Source: Aphidius gifuensis (lineage: Eukaryota; Arthropoda; Insecta; Hymenoptera; Braconidae). Taken from it: DNA of 64,000 nucleotides. Under the pieces are notes generated by a model. The model saw only the letters and a list, made by a program, of their open reading frames with translations. It was not told the origin of the DNA and did no database searches. The position numbers and the translations under genes were made by a program. Positions 55,009 to 64,000 of this stretch are shown piece after piece. Within the stretch, counting starts at the first letter, position 1, and every line of letters starts with the position of its first letter. The stretch is taken from positions 11,868,469-11,932,468 of the forward strand of contig NC_057790.1 of assembly GCF_014905175.1 (NCBI RefSeq), in the 5' to 3' direction.

Positions 55009-55440
55009 TTACAACTTTTTTAATTTTTTTCTCACCACCTTTTTGAATTTTTTTCTCTTGGAACGTTGTCTTCGAGAAGTTATATGTTTCTGACTGGTTA
55101 TTATCTTTTGTCGTTTACTTTTATAGCCAACTCCACCTTCACTTAAAAATGTATCTAGTTTATCCATAGCTTTTCTTTTAAATTTATTACCAGATTGTGT
55201 CAAATGATTATCAATAGAATCTCTTAAATTGCTCTGACGAGTGATGACATCACCCAAAACATTCATTCCAACTGATAATAATTCTTTTCCAACTGGTTTC
55301 AATGGACTTCCAATTAGTGGTATTATTCCTCTACAGAGACCACCAAGAAACCCTCCTATCCCTTGACCACGTTGATTTAAATGTACTTGATGGATCAGTG
55401 CCCCAGCACCAACTTGATCTTCATAATATTGAATATACAT
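55009..55440 (-). CDS. Basic virion core protein (adenovirus pX/pVI-like)
   Basis: A 143-residue intact protein starting MYIQYYEDQVGAG. A hydrophobic Gly-rich segment (GQGIGGFLGGLCRGIIPLIG) is followed by KPVGKELLSVGMNVLGDV and an extremely Lys/Arg-rich C-terminus (RRQRSKRKKFKKVVRKKLKK). This combination is found in small adintovirus proteins compared with adenovirus core proteins, which bind DNA and membranes. It lies between penton and capsid genes, 1 nt after the penton stop. Confidence 0.65.
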   Translation of the reverse strand: MYIQYYEDQVGAGALIHQVHLNQRGQGIGGFLGGLCRGIIPLIGSPLKPVGKELLSVGMNVLGDVITRQSNLRDSIDNHLTQSGNKFKRKAMDKLDTFLSEGGVGYKSKRQKIITSQKHITSRRQRSKRKKFKKVVRKKLKKL

Positions 55441-55441
55441 T

Positions 55442-56215
55442 TTAATTATTTTTTTTAAAATGAAGTGTCACGAATAATGGATCGTATGCAAATGAGATAG
55501 GGCCACCAAAACTATCTTTTATATCTATTGTAATAGTGTCAAATGAGTGACGTAATAAGGAAAAATGATATGGTTGAAATTTTTCAATTAACGAAGAGCC
55601 GTATTGATAATTACTAGAGTCAAAAGGCACAACTCGAAGTACTTGCTTATTAGATTCACCAATAATATGAGGAGAAACAATATCACAATGTACATATAAA
55701 GCTGACGGAAGCCCACGTAATATGCTTGCTGGTGCATTTGCTTTTAAAACGTGTTGAATTTCAGTAAAAACATGACCCTCAGCTTGGTATATAAATCCAA
55801 GAATATTTGCAATTTTTCTGGTTAATTTTATTTTATGTTTTTTGCAATCTTTTCCACTACATTTTTTTATTATAGTAACAAAACGTGTCCGAGTATTATA
55901 TACTAATTAAAAATGTTGTATAAAATTTTTATCTTCATTAAATGACCATATGACACTATCTGTATTTGGATATACACCACTTTCGATATTTACGTTGAAA
56001 TTATTATTACCAAGATCAATATTAATTATTCCTTCACTTTTATTTATATGTAAAAAAGCATTTGGAAACGATATTTCACTCAATCCAACTGACCAGCTTC
56101 CTTCAAGATTAAATGCACAATGTAATTGTGTTGTAAATGCAGCTGTTGTATTATTCGGATAATAATGATCATTTTTATTACTAACAAGTGTAATATTTAA
56201 ATCTTTATTGAACAT
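55442..56215 (-). pseudogene. Penton (minor capsid) protein (block C) with one in-frame TAA
   Basis: One frame of 258 codons from ATG 56215 to 55442 is interrupted only by TAA at 55907-55909. The N-terminal part (MFNKDLNITLVSN, FNLEGSWSVGLSEISFPNAF) and the C-terminal part (KIANILGF, SALYVHCDIVSPHIIG, YGSSLIEKFQPYHF) match adintovirus/Polinton penton proteins, predicted jelly rolls at capsid vertices. The start overlaps the integrase end by 11 nt. Confidence 0.78.
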
Positions 56216-56438
56216 GATCTTTTAAATTACTTACTGGTACCCATTCATCAAAATCACTAGAATAATTTTTCCATCTAACAAGATATTCTTTTTTCTGTCC
56301 TTTTCCTCGTGTGTCAAGAGATTTTTCAACATCAAAATATTCTTCATTTATATTTTGATTTACTTTACTTATTTCTTGTTTATAAAAATAACCTGAAATA
56401 TCTTCACCTTTTAAATCTTTAATTTCATAAAAAAGCAT
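56205..56438 (-). pseudogene. Integrase C-terminus with chromodomain (block C)
   Basis: Only 77 residues remain: an SH3-like tail (YEIKDLKGEDISGYFYKQEI) and a chromodomain (KKEYLVRWKNYSSDFDEWVP). This is the standard C-terminus of adintovirus and Polinton integrases. The catalytic core is missing because unrelated DNA begins at 56438. The end overlaps the penton start. Element A's integrase lacks such a chromodomain, which again separates the two lineages. Confidence 0.8.
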
Positions 56439-56898
56439 GTCGACATCACCAAGTCACCAGCCAACTCCACCAAGGAGTCGGCTAGCTCCATCGGAAGCCA
56501 ACCACGGACTGTCACCAGTCCCGGTGCCATCAGCCAGCTCCGAGAGCCGGCCGACGACTGGCAGTGAGATGCCAGCGATCACCAGTTTTATGGACTCTCT
56601 ATCCCCACTCCCGTTTGACCCACTCCATACGACCATCTGTGCGCACACCTCGATGCGAATCTCCGGTGGGAGTGTCGAAGTAGGGGATACGAATCTGTCG
56701 TAGCCAGGGTAGGAATCTGGATTATCCACTCGTGGTGGATGTCTACCAAGTCAACACTGACATTCAGGCGGAAATGGATGTCACTACCGAAGCCACTCAC
56801 AAACCGGTGGTATTAATTAGTGTCTTAGTCGATAAAACCCCTCAGACCAGACCTCTAATTATTTTCGGGAGCGCGAGATCTGCCAAATCTCGTTACAA
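56437..56898. other. GC-rich segment of unknown origin
   Basis: About 460 bp are clearly richer in G and C than anything nearby (GCCAGCTCCGAGAGCCGGCC near 56530). Open frames exist on both strands (plus 56437-56703; minus 56454-56729 and 56588-56800), but none is recognised. The borders coincide with the cut end of the block C integrase and with the point where homology of B to A resumes (56899). Confidence 0.55.
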
Positions 56899-56953
56899 TG
56901 TTTTCACGTTAGTATAGATTAAGCTAGCAGCTTGTTCAGTTGTAAAAAAAAAC

Positions 56954-57673
56954 ATGGAATTTCAAGAACAACCATTAAAGTTGCCAGTCATCAATTTTGA
57001 TCAAATTGTGCAAAAAACTGCTCCAAAAAAACCATGTGGAAAAAGACTTGGAAGTTTATTACCGAATAGTGTGAGAGGTGTATTTCGTGGACCTTCAAAT
57101 TCTGGCAAAACAAACGCTCTTTTTGCAATAATAATTCACTCAAATGGATTAAGATTTGAGAATGTTTATGTGTATTCCAAATCGCTTATTCAGCCAAAGT
57201 ACAAATTTCTCGAAAAAATTATTAATAATGTTGAAGAAATTGGTTATTTTCCATTCAATAAACATGAGAAAGTTATTCAACCTGAAGAAGCTAGACCAAA
57301 TTCACGGATGATTTTCGATGATTTATCTACAGAAAAACAAGATAATGTTCGAGCATTTTTTTGCATAGGTAGACATCAAGCAGTTGATAGTTTTTATTTA
57401 TCTCAGACCTATGCTCACATACCCAAATATTTGGTGAGAAATAATACCAATTTTTTAGAAATTCAAAGCATATATACAATGATCATGTAAATACTGATAT
57501 GCTCGACATGTTGGAATAAAGATAAATATGGATTCCTTGTGATTGACAAAGATAGTGACATTAATAATGGCCGATACAGGAGAGGTTTTAATTGTTATAT
57601 AAACATTACAAACGATTCTGCTGAAAATACAGTTTCTCCCTCTGCTACCACCACTGGTACATCTACTATCTAA
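56954..57673 (+). pseudogene. Packaging ATPase of Polinton B
   Basis: The frame MEFQEQPLKLPVINFDQIVQ with Walker A GPSNSGKT and Walker B RMIFDD is nearly the same as the ATPase of element A up to about residue 166. Small deletions then remove the stretch around LFCQDERNLR and more residues, and the frame ends at 57490. The C-terminal coding sequence continues in another frame to TAG near 57671. The 55 bp upstream (56899-56953) also match A. Confidence 0.88.
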
Positions 57674-57783
57674 AAAAAATATCAGATAATTTGGAGTAAT
57701 ATTATACGATATATAGTAAAAATTCCAAAATAAAAGACAGTAGGATTTCGTACTGTGAACTGTCAACAGCAACATTATCTATC

Positions 57784-58802
57784 ATGAAGCATACAAACTT
57801 ACATGCTGAAAAATCATTATTGCATGAAATTGAAAAAGCAAGTGACTCTATAAGACGTAAACATAAATTAATTAAATATGGTCGAGTTGAAAATGAAAGA
57901 ATAACAAGTGAGGTGTTAAGATCTATCACTGAACCTTTAAAAAAAACGCTAGCAGATGTATCAAAACAAAAACCAGCACCGAATTCCAGTGGAAATCAAG
58001 CAATAAAAAAATAATGCTCAAAGAAAAGATGAAGAATACACGACAGAAGAAGAATACGAGACAGAAGGAGAAGAGGAAAAATCAATATTGACAAATAATG
58101 ATGAAAAAATTGATATTGATCCGTTAACTTTTCATAAGAATAATATTAGTGATGCTGATGATGATGACACAGACGAAGATATAACAGAGAAAAAGAAAAA
58201 ATTTGGATGATGAAGAAGCACCTTGAAAGGCAAAAATCAATAAATTCTCATGACAAGGCTCAAAATACAATGTACACCATTCAAAAATTAAAAAACAATG
58301 AATTATTGTTTGGTAATTCAATGATTGAAATAAAAAATCATCATATTTATGTGAAAGATAAAATTTATCCGGCTGCGCAAGGTCTCTTGGAGTTTTTATT
58401 TCAACAATCACCTAATGCTATTATTATTCGGAAAGTTGATCGAGAAATTTTTATTGAAATTATAAAATTAACAAATGCACATCGTAAAAATTTCAAACCT
58501 GATGGTGCATTTCTGACAACAGGACACAAAAATAAGAAAATTATGTATCACTGTTTGTCAAGTCTTTGAGAAAACAAAAAGTAGAGAGCAAAAAAGGTTC
58601 AGCACTTGTATTACCAAAATACAAAACACTACAAAAAAATAAGAAAATAAAAAATACAAATTATATATATTGGGATGATCCTAATGAGCGTGTCAATCGT
58701 CTTCAATTACTTGTAGCTTCAGAAAAAGCTGGCAATAATAGTCACGCTAACGAAATTCTTTCAATTATTGAAGAATTAAGAGAAGCTGGTATTATTTGTT
58801 AA
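57784..58802 (+). pseudogene. Conserved acidic protein of Polinton B (possibly DUF8207 family)
   Basis: Three overlapping frames (57784-58014, 58207-58569, 58566-58802) cover the protein seen at 16334-17359 of A, with the same N-terminus (MKHTNLHAEKSLLHEIEKAS), Glu-rich middle and C-terminal block (EIIKLTNAHRKNFK). At least three frameshifts split it, including one near an A-run at 58010 and one after FLTTGHKN. Confidence 0.82.
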
Positions 58803-58860
58803 TATATATGTTCATTCAGTCTTTAATGTACAGTCATTAAAAGGACATTGGAGTGGAATA

Positions 58861-59291
58861 ATGTCTAGTGTTGATATATTCGGACGTCAATTATCAAATA
58901 AACGAAAATATTCTATCGGAGGAAAAAGTGATGGCGATGCAATAAGAGGACCACCTGGAGAAGGTTTCAAATTTACAGAAGACGGAAATTATGACATTGC
59001 AGAAAAAAAATTATGTCACATTGCTGATGCTCAAGCCATGAATGATGCTGTCTCAAAAAAAGTAGCAGTGATTCTGATTAAAAATAAAACTAATAATCTT
59101 CTTAGAATAATGCAAGAAGATAGTCAAAAATATAACACTGAAGTCATTAGTAAACTGACAATCAAAGTGGACACATTGCAAAAAAGTGTCTAAAAATCTT
59201 GTCATACATTAGATGAGCTGAGTACAGAAGTTGCAAGTATATCTCAATATTTGACAGAAAATTTGGGAGTACGTTTAGAAAATCAAAAATA
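58861..59291 (+). pseudogene. Coiled-coil protein of Polinton B
   Basis: Nearly the same as 15844-16275 of A from MSSVDIFGRQLSNKRKYSIG on, but TAA at 59191 ends the frame within the coiled coil. The rest of the coding sequence (ELSTEVASIS, ENLGVRLENQK) follows in phase to 59291. Upstream, CATTCAGTC lies at about 58815, as in A. Confidence 0.8.
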
Positions 59292-59294
59292 AAA

Positions 59295-59496
59295 ATGAAT
59301 AAAACAACAGAAAATAATATTAACAAAGAAGACAATAACTATTTGAGAAGCGTTGTGGCACATGAGCTACACAAGCCTGCTCGCAGATATGATCAACGTA
59401 GACATGTTGACATTAGAGCTCTCGATGAAACATAGCAATGTGATCTTGTCGACATGAGTGCATATTCTTCCGTAAATAAAAATTATAAGTTTATAC
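59295..59496 (+). pseudogene. Integrase N-terminal fragment of Polinton B
   Basis: ATG at 59295 starts the same N-terminus as the integrase of A (MNKTTENN, VVAHELHKPARRY). A TAG replaces a conserved Trp codon just before the first catalytic Asp. The sequence stops at 59496 within NYKF, where a BEL/Pao LTR begins. Confidence 0.85.
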
Positions 59497-60121
59497 TGTA
59501 ACATGACATTTTAAGTCAGCTACCTTCTCGGACTGTTGCTATGGGAATTAATATTTTTGAAACAATATTTATAAATAAATATAAATAAATATTAAATATA
59601 TTATTGGTTTATTCGATTTTTAGGCCAAACAGTAACACCAAAAATTATATTATGACGAAATATAATATTAATAATAACCAGAAACGTAATTTCGTAACTA
59701 AAAATTATAAAATAAATCCTCAAGCGAAATAATAACAATAATAATCAGAAAATGAGTAAAGTCGGAGTAAAACCATAAAACCTGCTGTAAATCCAACTGC
59801 AACACTGCAACGTAACGGAAACTGAACGGAAACTCAAACATAATCTTAAACGTAGTCGAAATCTTAAACATAATCGTAGCCGTAATCGGAATTTAAAAGC
59901 ACAAAATTAACACCAGAAACTCAATCGAACAAACCTTCCATAAACTCAGTCTTCGAGGAAAACCTCAGGGTCGCTCAGGGTGTGGGTTATGGAGAGAGGG
60001 ACGGGTAAAGTTGAGTGTGAGAATTAATTGAACAATAAATTTAATAAACAATATTTTAAGCAAAGCAGTAAATTAACATTTATATTGAAAATCTCAATAA
60101 TAAAATACAAAACATAATTAA

Positions 60122-60631
60122 GGAGGTTATGCACAAATTCATTGCGGGTGTTGCGGGGCGCTTCTGACGTCACAGACAAAACTGAAATTTGGCTACACTG
60201 TAAAAAAATAAAGTGAAAAGTTCCTGCGCCCCGTATACAATATATGGGATTGCGGGTATGTGTGTGTGTTTGAACATGCCATACGTTGCCACATCTAATT
60301 TTTGTAAAGTTTATAATTAATTTCTCATTAATTGACCGATCAACATATGAAAATTTTTTTTGCGCAATTAATAAAACTCGGTTTCTAGTATATGTGTGAT
60401 TTTTTTCAAGACTTTTTCATCATTTTTTATATCCGAAAAAAATGGTTGAAATCTCCATAAGAGCCAATGTTAAATATTATTTTCAATAATTAATTACAAA
60501 AAATTTAACCGATTAACATAAGAAAATAATTATACCGTTGTATTCAGAATGAAAAGATCTACTTGTGTACAAAATTTCAGAACATTCTCATTATATTTAA
60601 AAAAAAAAAGAGTAATTTCTGCATAACCTCC
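60122..60631. mobile_element. piggyBac-like MITE with TTAA target duplication
   Basis: GGAGGTTATGCA at 60122 and its complement TGCATAACCTCC ending at 60631 are each bordered by TTAA (60118-60121 and 60632-60635), the hallmark of piggyBac-type insertion. 510 bp, no transposase. It sits inside the LTR of the BEL element and so inserted after it. Confidence 0.8.
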
Positions 60632-61222
60632 TTAAGAACGTATCAAAAATCCAAAATAGCATATTTTTATAACCAAAAATTAGAATCGAGAATACCTCAA
60701 CTTAATCGAAATCTGCTTACACAAACCGCCAGTAAATCGACTCTAAATCTGTAAATAGCCTCAAAAGATAATCGTATACAAAAGCAAAACTAAAATCGTG
60801 ATCGGAAAATTAACTAACGCGAGATAATACCAATAATATGAATTAACTAAATCAACTCAATCGTAGTTCGTCGTCACAAGCCTCCAATAATTGATTAAAT
60901 CGAAGATATCCGCAAAAGTAATTAACAAAGCTAAACGAAACCAGGACTAACCTAAGTCAAACATAACCAATACGAACGATTTTTTTACAGTGTTATTCCT
61001 ATCATTTCAAGTTACAACCTATCCTTCACATCCTTTGATAGCCCTGTATTAAACATAAGGCCTTACAACCCTTGTGAAATTATCGCGGTATATTTGGATA
61101 CGTGGTGCGAAACATTTTTTGGTCCTTCGAGCCGGATTCACCAAGTAAATTTTTACCTGCGACATAAGTCGAAGTAGTTACCATAAAGTAAGAGTCACAG
61201 TTACTCAAACAATTATACAAAA

Positions 61223-62505
61223 ATGGCACAGCCCAACTTTAATTCTCAAACAGAATTAATCGAAGAGCTTCACCGACAAAGAGGTGGAATGAAAAAGGCG
61301 ATTACTGAGCTTATGGAAAAGATAAATTTTATACAAGAAAATTTAACTACAAGTGATGTAGATGAACTACAAGTAACACTTCTAACCGCCACAGCACGCT
61401 ATAGTTTATTTGGAGACATACAAGATCAACTAGAATAAATTGATGACAAGAAAGAAGCCCCCGAAAGGGAGCCAATCGAGAAAAATTATTCTGCTGTTGT
61501 TGCTCAAACACGGAAAATAATTCGCAAACTTCAAGACAATATAAATAGTGCAAGTGGTACAAATAGTGCGAGTGGTAGTTATCGTGCAAAGAATAGTTTT
61601 TATCCAACAAATATACCAATACCGTCAATACAAATACCAAAATTTGATGGCACACTAGATAAATGGGCAGCATTTTTTAGTGTCTTTAAAAATACAATTG
61701 ATATCAATCAATCTCTGCCAAAGGCACTTAAACTTTATCATTTGACAAGTGCCCTTACTGACAAGGCTTGGTCACTTATTGGTCATCTAGAAATAAAAGA
61801 TGCTGATTATGACTATGCATTATCTATTTTAGTAGATAAATACGAGCATACTCGTCGATTGGCCCGCCGACATTGGTCAATATTAAAGGATTATCCTTAC
61901 GTTAAAAAGGATACTCCAGCAGCAATCGGTGAGTTAGTTGACACATTTACACGACACTTAGGAGCTCTAAAAAATCTAAAGTTTATGATTTATGCATGGG
62001 ATCTTCCTTTGACAGATCTCATTCTGTCTAAATTAAATAATAATACAATTTGTCATTGAAAAGTGACTATAAGCTCACGTGAAGTACCAAAGTACACTGA
62101 GTTATTAAATTATTTAGAACAACGTTCTATGTGCTCAGATTTTTTCTACACAAGAAAATCCAATGACACAAAGAAGGGTGAAAAACCCCAAGTTAGAAAA
62201 GGTGGAATATCATTGACAACAACTACTACACGTGTCTGTCCAATATGTTCCGAGAGACATTCTGTATATATAGTTGTGAGATATTTAAAGGATTTACACA
62301 AGAAGAAAGATATAAGGCAGCAGTCAAGGCCTCATTATGCTTGAATTGCCTAAAAAAAGGACACGGGGTCAAATATTGCAAGTCAATAGGGTGTCATACT
62401 TGCGACGAAAAACACCATACATTCTTGCATCGGTCAACGGCCACTGAGTCCGACCAGGCCAACACATCAGCTGTTCCAACAGCAGATGTAAACAAACAAA
62501 TTTGA
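61223..62505 (+). pseudogene. BEL/Pao gag with zinc knuckles
   Basis: The start is MAQPNFNSQTELIEELHRQR. The DUF1759-type region has IPKFDGTLDKWAAFFSVFKN, SALTDKAWSLIGHLEI and DLPLTDLILSKLNN. CLNCLKKGHGVKYCKS and a second Cys/His cluster (GCHTCDEKHHTFLH) are nucleic-acid-binding knuckles. Stops at 61436 and 62057 and a frame change near 62240 break the frame. It packages the element RNA in virus-like particles. Confidence 0.82.
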
Positions 62506-62519
62506 CTACAACATAGCAG

Positions 62520-63480
62520 CATACCTACAGAACGTTCTGTAGCACTTGTCGTCAACTCAACAACAAGTGCCTTAGTCGTCTTAGCATTGATCAACGTACT
62601 CAATATAGACGGAGAAAAAATACTATGTCGATGTCTACTTGATACATGTTCAACTGCTAATTTTATGACAGAAGGTTTTGCAAACAAATTAAAATTAGAA
62701 AAAAGTAAATGTTGAATATCAATAGGCGCGTTGAACACAGCATCAACAGTCTCAAAGCATGTTGTAAGTACTACAATACAATCATGTAACACAAAGTATG
62801 AAAGAACACTCAAATTTCTTACGGTCCGACGGATATCTGAAAATATTCCTGACCAAGAAATTAACAAAAATAATATTAATATTCCTACAACAATGAAATT
62901 ATCAGATAATAATTTTCATAAGCCTGCACCAGTCGATATTTTATTAGGGACAGGTGTTACAATGTCTCTGTTCTCTCAAGGACAGATAGATCCAAGAACG
63001 GTGGCCCTGATTAATTTTTACAAAAGACAAAATTTGGATGGGTCATCGGAGACAGTGCGCCTACAAACGAATCATCGCAACAAGTGTCGTGCCACCTGGC
63101 ATCAGACATACAATTTAATTTAGCTAAATTCTGGGAAATTGAAGAAATACCAGAAACAAGTCATCTCACAGTAGATGATCAAGCATGTGAAGAACATTTT
63201 CTACAACATGTTACAAGAAACGAAGAAAGTCGATATGTCGTCGCCTTACCATTCAAATAATCTGTCAATCAACTTGGAAAGACACGAATTACAGCAATTA
63301 AAAGGCTTAATTTAATTGAAAGAAAAATACAAAATAATGTAGAATTAAAAATACAATATAACGCTGTACTACAAGAATATTTAGACTTAGGTCACATGTC
63401 TGAAGTATCAGATGATCAACTACAAGAAGATAGTTTTGATTTACCACATCATGCAGTGATAAAAGAAGAAAGCCAAACTA
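62520..63480 (+). pseudogene. BEL/Pao aspartic protease and start of reverse transcriptase region
   Basis: After gag, ALVVLALINVLNIDG leads to the catalytic motif CLLDTCSTANFMT, the DTG-like site of BEL proteases (DUF1758-type). HKPAPVDILLGTGV follows. Further on, QFNLAKFWEIEEIP and VVALPFK mark the linker before reverse transcriptase. Stops occur at about 62713 and 63258. The polymerase domain itself is missing because the sequence changes to Polinton D at about 63480. Confidence 0.75.
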
Positions 63481-63484
63481 ATTA

Positions 63485-63715
63485 TTTCGAAAATTTATGT
63501 TGTTTCGATTTCTAGCGTAAGCAATATCGTGCTTTTTGCACGCAACATCCAACGGATTAGATCCTAGATCACATCTAGCTATTAGGTTATCGTTTTTCTA
63601 ATTTCATACTAGGTCCACAATATGAATATCCAGGAAGATGTAATTTAAATGGTATATACTAATATAGTATATTAATTCATTTAATATACTACTTTCTGAT
63701 TTTTTCTTTTTCTTT
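63485..63715 (-). pseudogene. Inverted copy of the PLA2 fragment of Polinton D
   Basis: The stretch is the reverse complement of about 30180-30395, including the catalytic HD region (KKHDIAY in translation on the minus strand) and the Ca-loop region. It carries different small mutations. It joins directly to the truncated BEL element on the left and to the short-repeat array on the right. Confidence 0.75.
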
Positions 63716-64000
63716 CGACCTTTTTATTTTTAAAAATAATATTACACAAATTTTATTAATTAAATAAATAAAAAAGTCCAAGGAGAAGCAGTAGCTAAAA
63801 ATCAGATGTGGCTAAGGAATTAATGTTGCTTAAAACAAAATTTTTCTGGCTACATTAATTCCTTAGCTACATTTGTTCCTTAGCTACTGCTTGCCCTTGG
63901 GTTTTTTATTTATTTAATAGCCAAATTTGAAATTACATGTTATTTTATTTTTTAAATTAATTCCTTAGCTCCATCTTTTCCTGAGCTACTCCTTGTCCTC
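63716..64000. repeat. GTAGCTAAGGAAAAG-family repeat array (window edge)
   Basis: CCAAGGAGAAGCAGTAGCTA, GGCTAAGGAATTAATGTTGC and complements are the same family as at 3190-5215, with the same ATTTATTTAA spacers. The array continues beyond the window. Confidence 0.75.

Larger units (their letters stand above)
51312..56438 (-). mobile_element. Adintovirus-like gene block C
   Basis: Seven minus-strand genes in a row: integrase chromodomain, penton, basic core protein, hexon-type capsid protein, exonuclease-like protein, adenain-like protease and IAP, with gaps or overlaps of 1-120 nt in most cases. Sequences differ strongly from those of A, so C is another lineage. The integrase is cut at 56438; polymerase B and ATPase are missing. 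It lies inside Polinton B. Confidence 0.85.
47309..59496. mobile_element. Polinton B: decayed inverted relative of A with foreign insert
   Basis: Reading left to right, B corresponds to A from its right end to its integrase: terminal repeat (47309), polymerase B N-terminal part (48530-50005), then a jump to ATPase, conserved acidic protein, coiled-coil protein and the integrase start (56899-59496). The exonuclease, capsid, protease and PLA2 genes of A have no counterpart; 50006-56898 holds block C and unrelated DNA. Coding identity to A is very high in intact patches. The right end is cut by a BEL element at 59497. Confidence 0.85.
59497..63480 (+). mobile_element. BEL/Pao LTR retrotransposon, inserted in the integrase of B
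   Basis: The 5' LTR runs from TGTAACATGACA at 59497 to about ACA at 61114 (1.1 kb plus a 510 bp MITE). It is followed by TTTTTTGGTCCTTCGAGCC, a BEL-type primer-binding region. Gag (61223 on), zinc knuckles, an aspartic protease and the beginning of the reverse transcriptase region follow with several stops. The element is cut at about 63480, where Polinton D sequence begins. The 3' LTR is not in the window. Confidence 0.8.

Overview
The window looks like repeat-dense, very AT-rich nuclear DNA of an arthropod, most probably an insect. Reasons: endogenous Polinton/Maverick (adintovirus-related) elements, BEL/Pao and Gypsy LTR retrotransposons, many fold-back MITEs, an intron-containing tRNA-Tyr gene, and TATA plus TCAGT-type initiators. 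I cannot name the species. No intron-bearing host protein gene is recognisable; almost all coding sequence belongs to mobile or endogenous-virus-like DNA.

Layout. 1-7 kb: hairpin MITEs, a nested fold-back element and two direct copies of a tRNA-like cassette. 7-13.4 kb: retroelement gag debris, minisatellites, an LTR and a field of TTGATCAAG-type repeats. 13.5-28.1 kb: Polinton A, the best preserved element: terminal repeat, tRNA-Tyr, OB-fold-like protein, integrase, coiled-coil protein, acidic conserved protein, packaging ATPase (minus strand), then PLA2-domain protein, adenain-like protease, minor and major capsid proteins (plus strand), then an exonuclease-like protein and a 3.7 kb protein-primed DNA polymerase B (minus strand). 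28-34 kb: tandem repeats and fragment D of another Polinton, split by fold-back elements. 34.8-41.5 kb: a transposase-like gene on the minus strand cut up by MITEs and a Gypsy piece. 44.2-47.2 kb: 5' end of a BEL/Pao-like element.

47.3-59.5 kb: Polinton B, a close relative of A in opposite orientation but decayed. Its virion module is absent. In its place (50.0-56.9 kb) lies a different adintovirus-like block, C, with integrase chromodomain, penton, basic core protein, hexon-type capsid protein, exonuclease-like protein, adenain-like protease and an intact intronless IAP (BIR-BIR-RING), all tightly packed on the minus strand. 59.5-63.5 kb: a BEL/Pao element inserted into the integrase of B, with a piggyBac-like MITE in its LTR. 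63.5-64 kb: an inverted copy of part of fragment D plus the same short-repeat family seen at 3-5 kb.

How the genes fit together: polymerase B and integrase replicate and insert the element; ATPase, protease, PLA2-domain protein and capsid proteins form a virion-making set, so these elements are endogenous viruses as much as transposons. In C an apoptosis inhibitor rides as the last gene of the virion cluster. Breaks in A are mostly single frameshifts in A-runs, so either A is young and nearly intact or the assembly has homopolymer errors; B and D are real relics.
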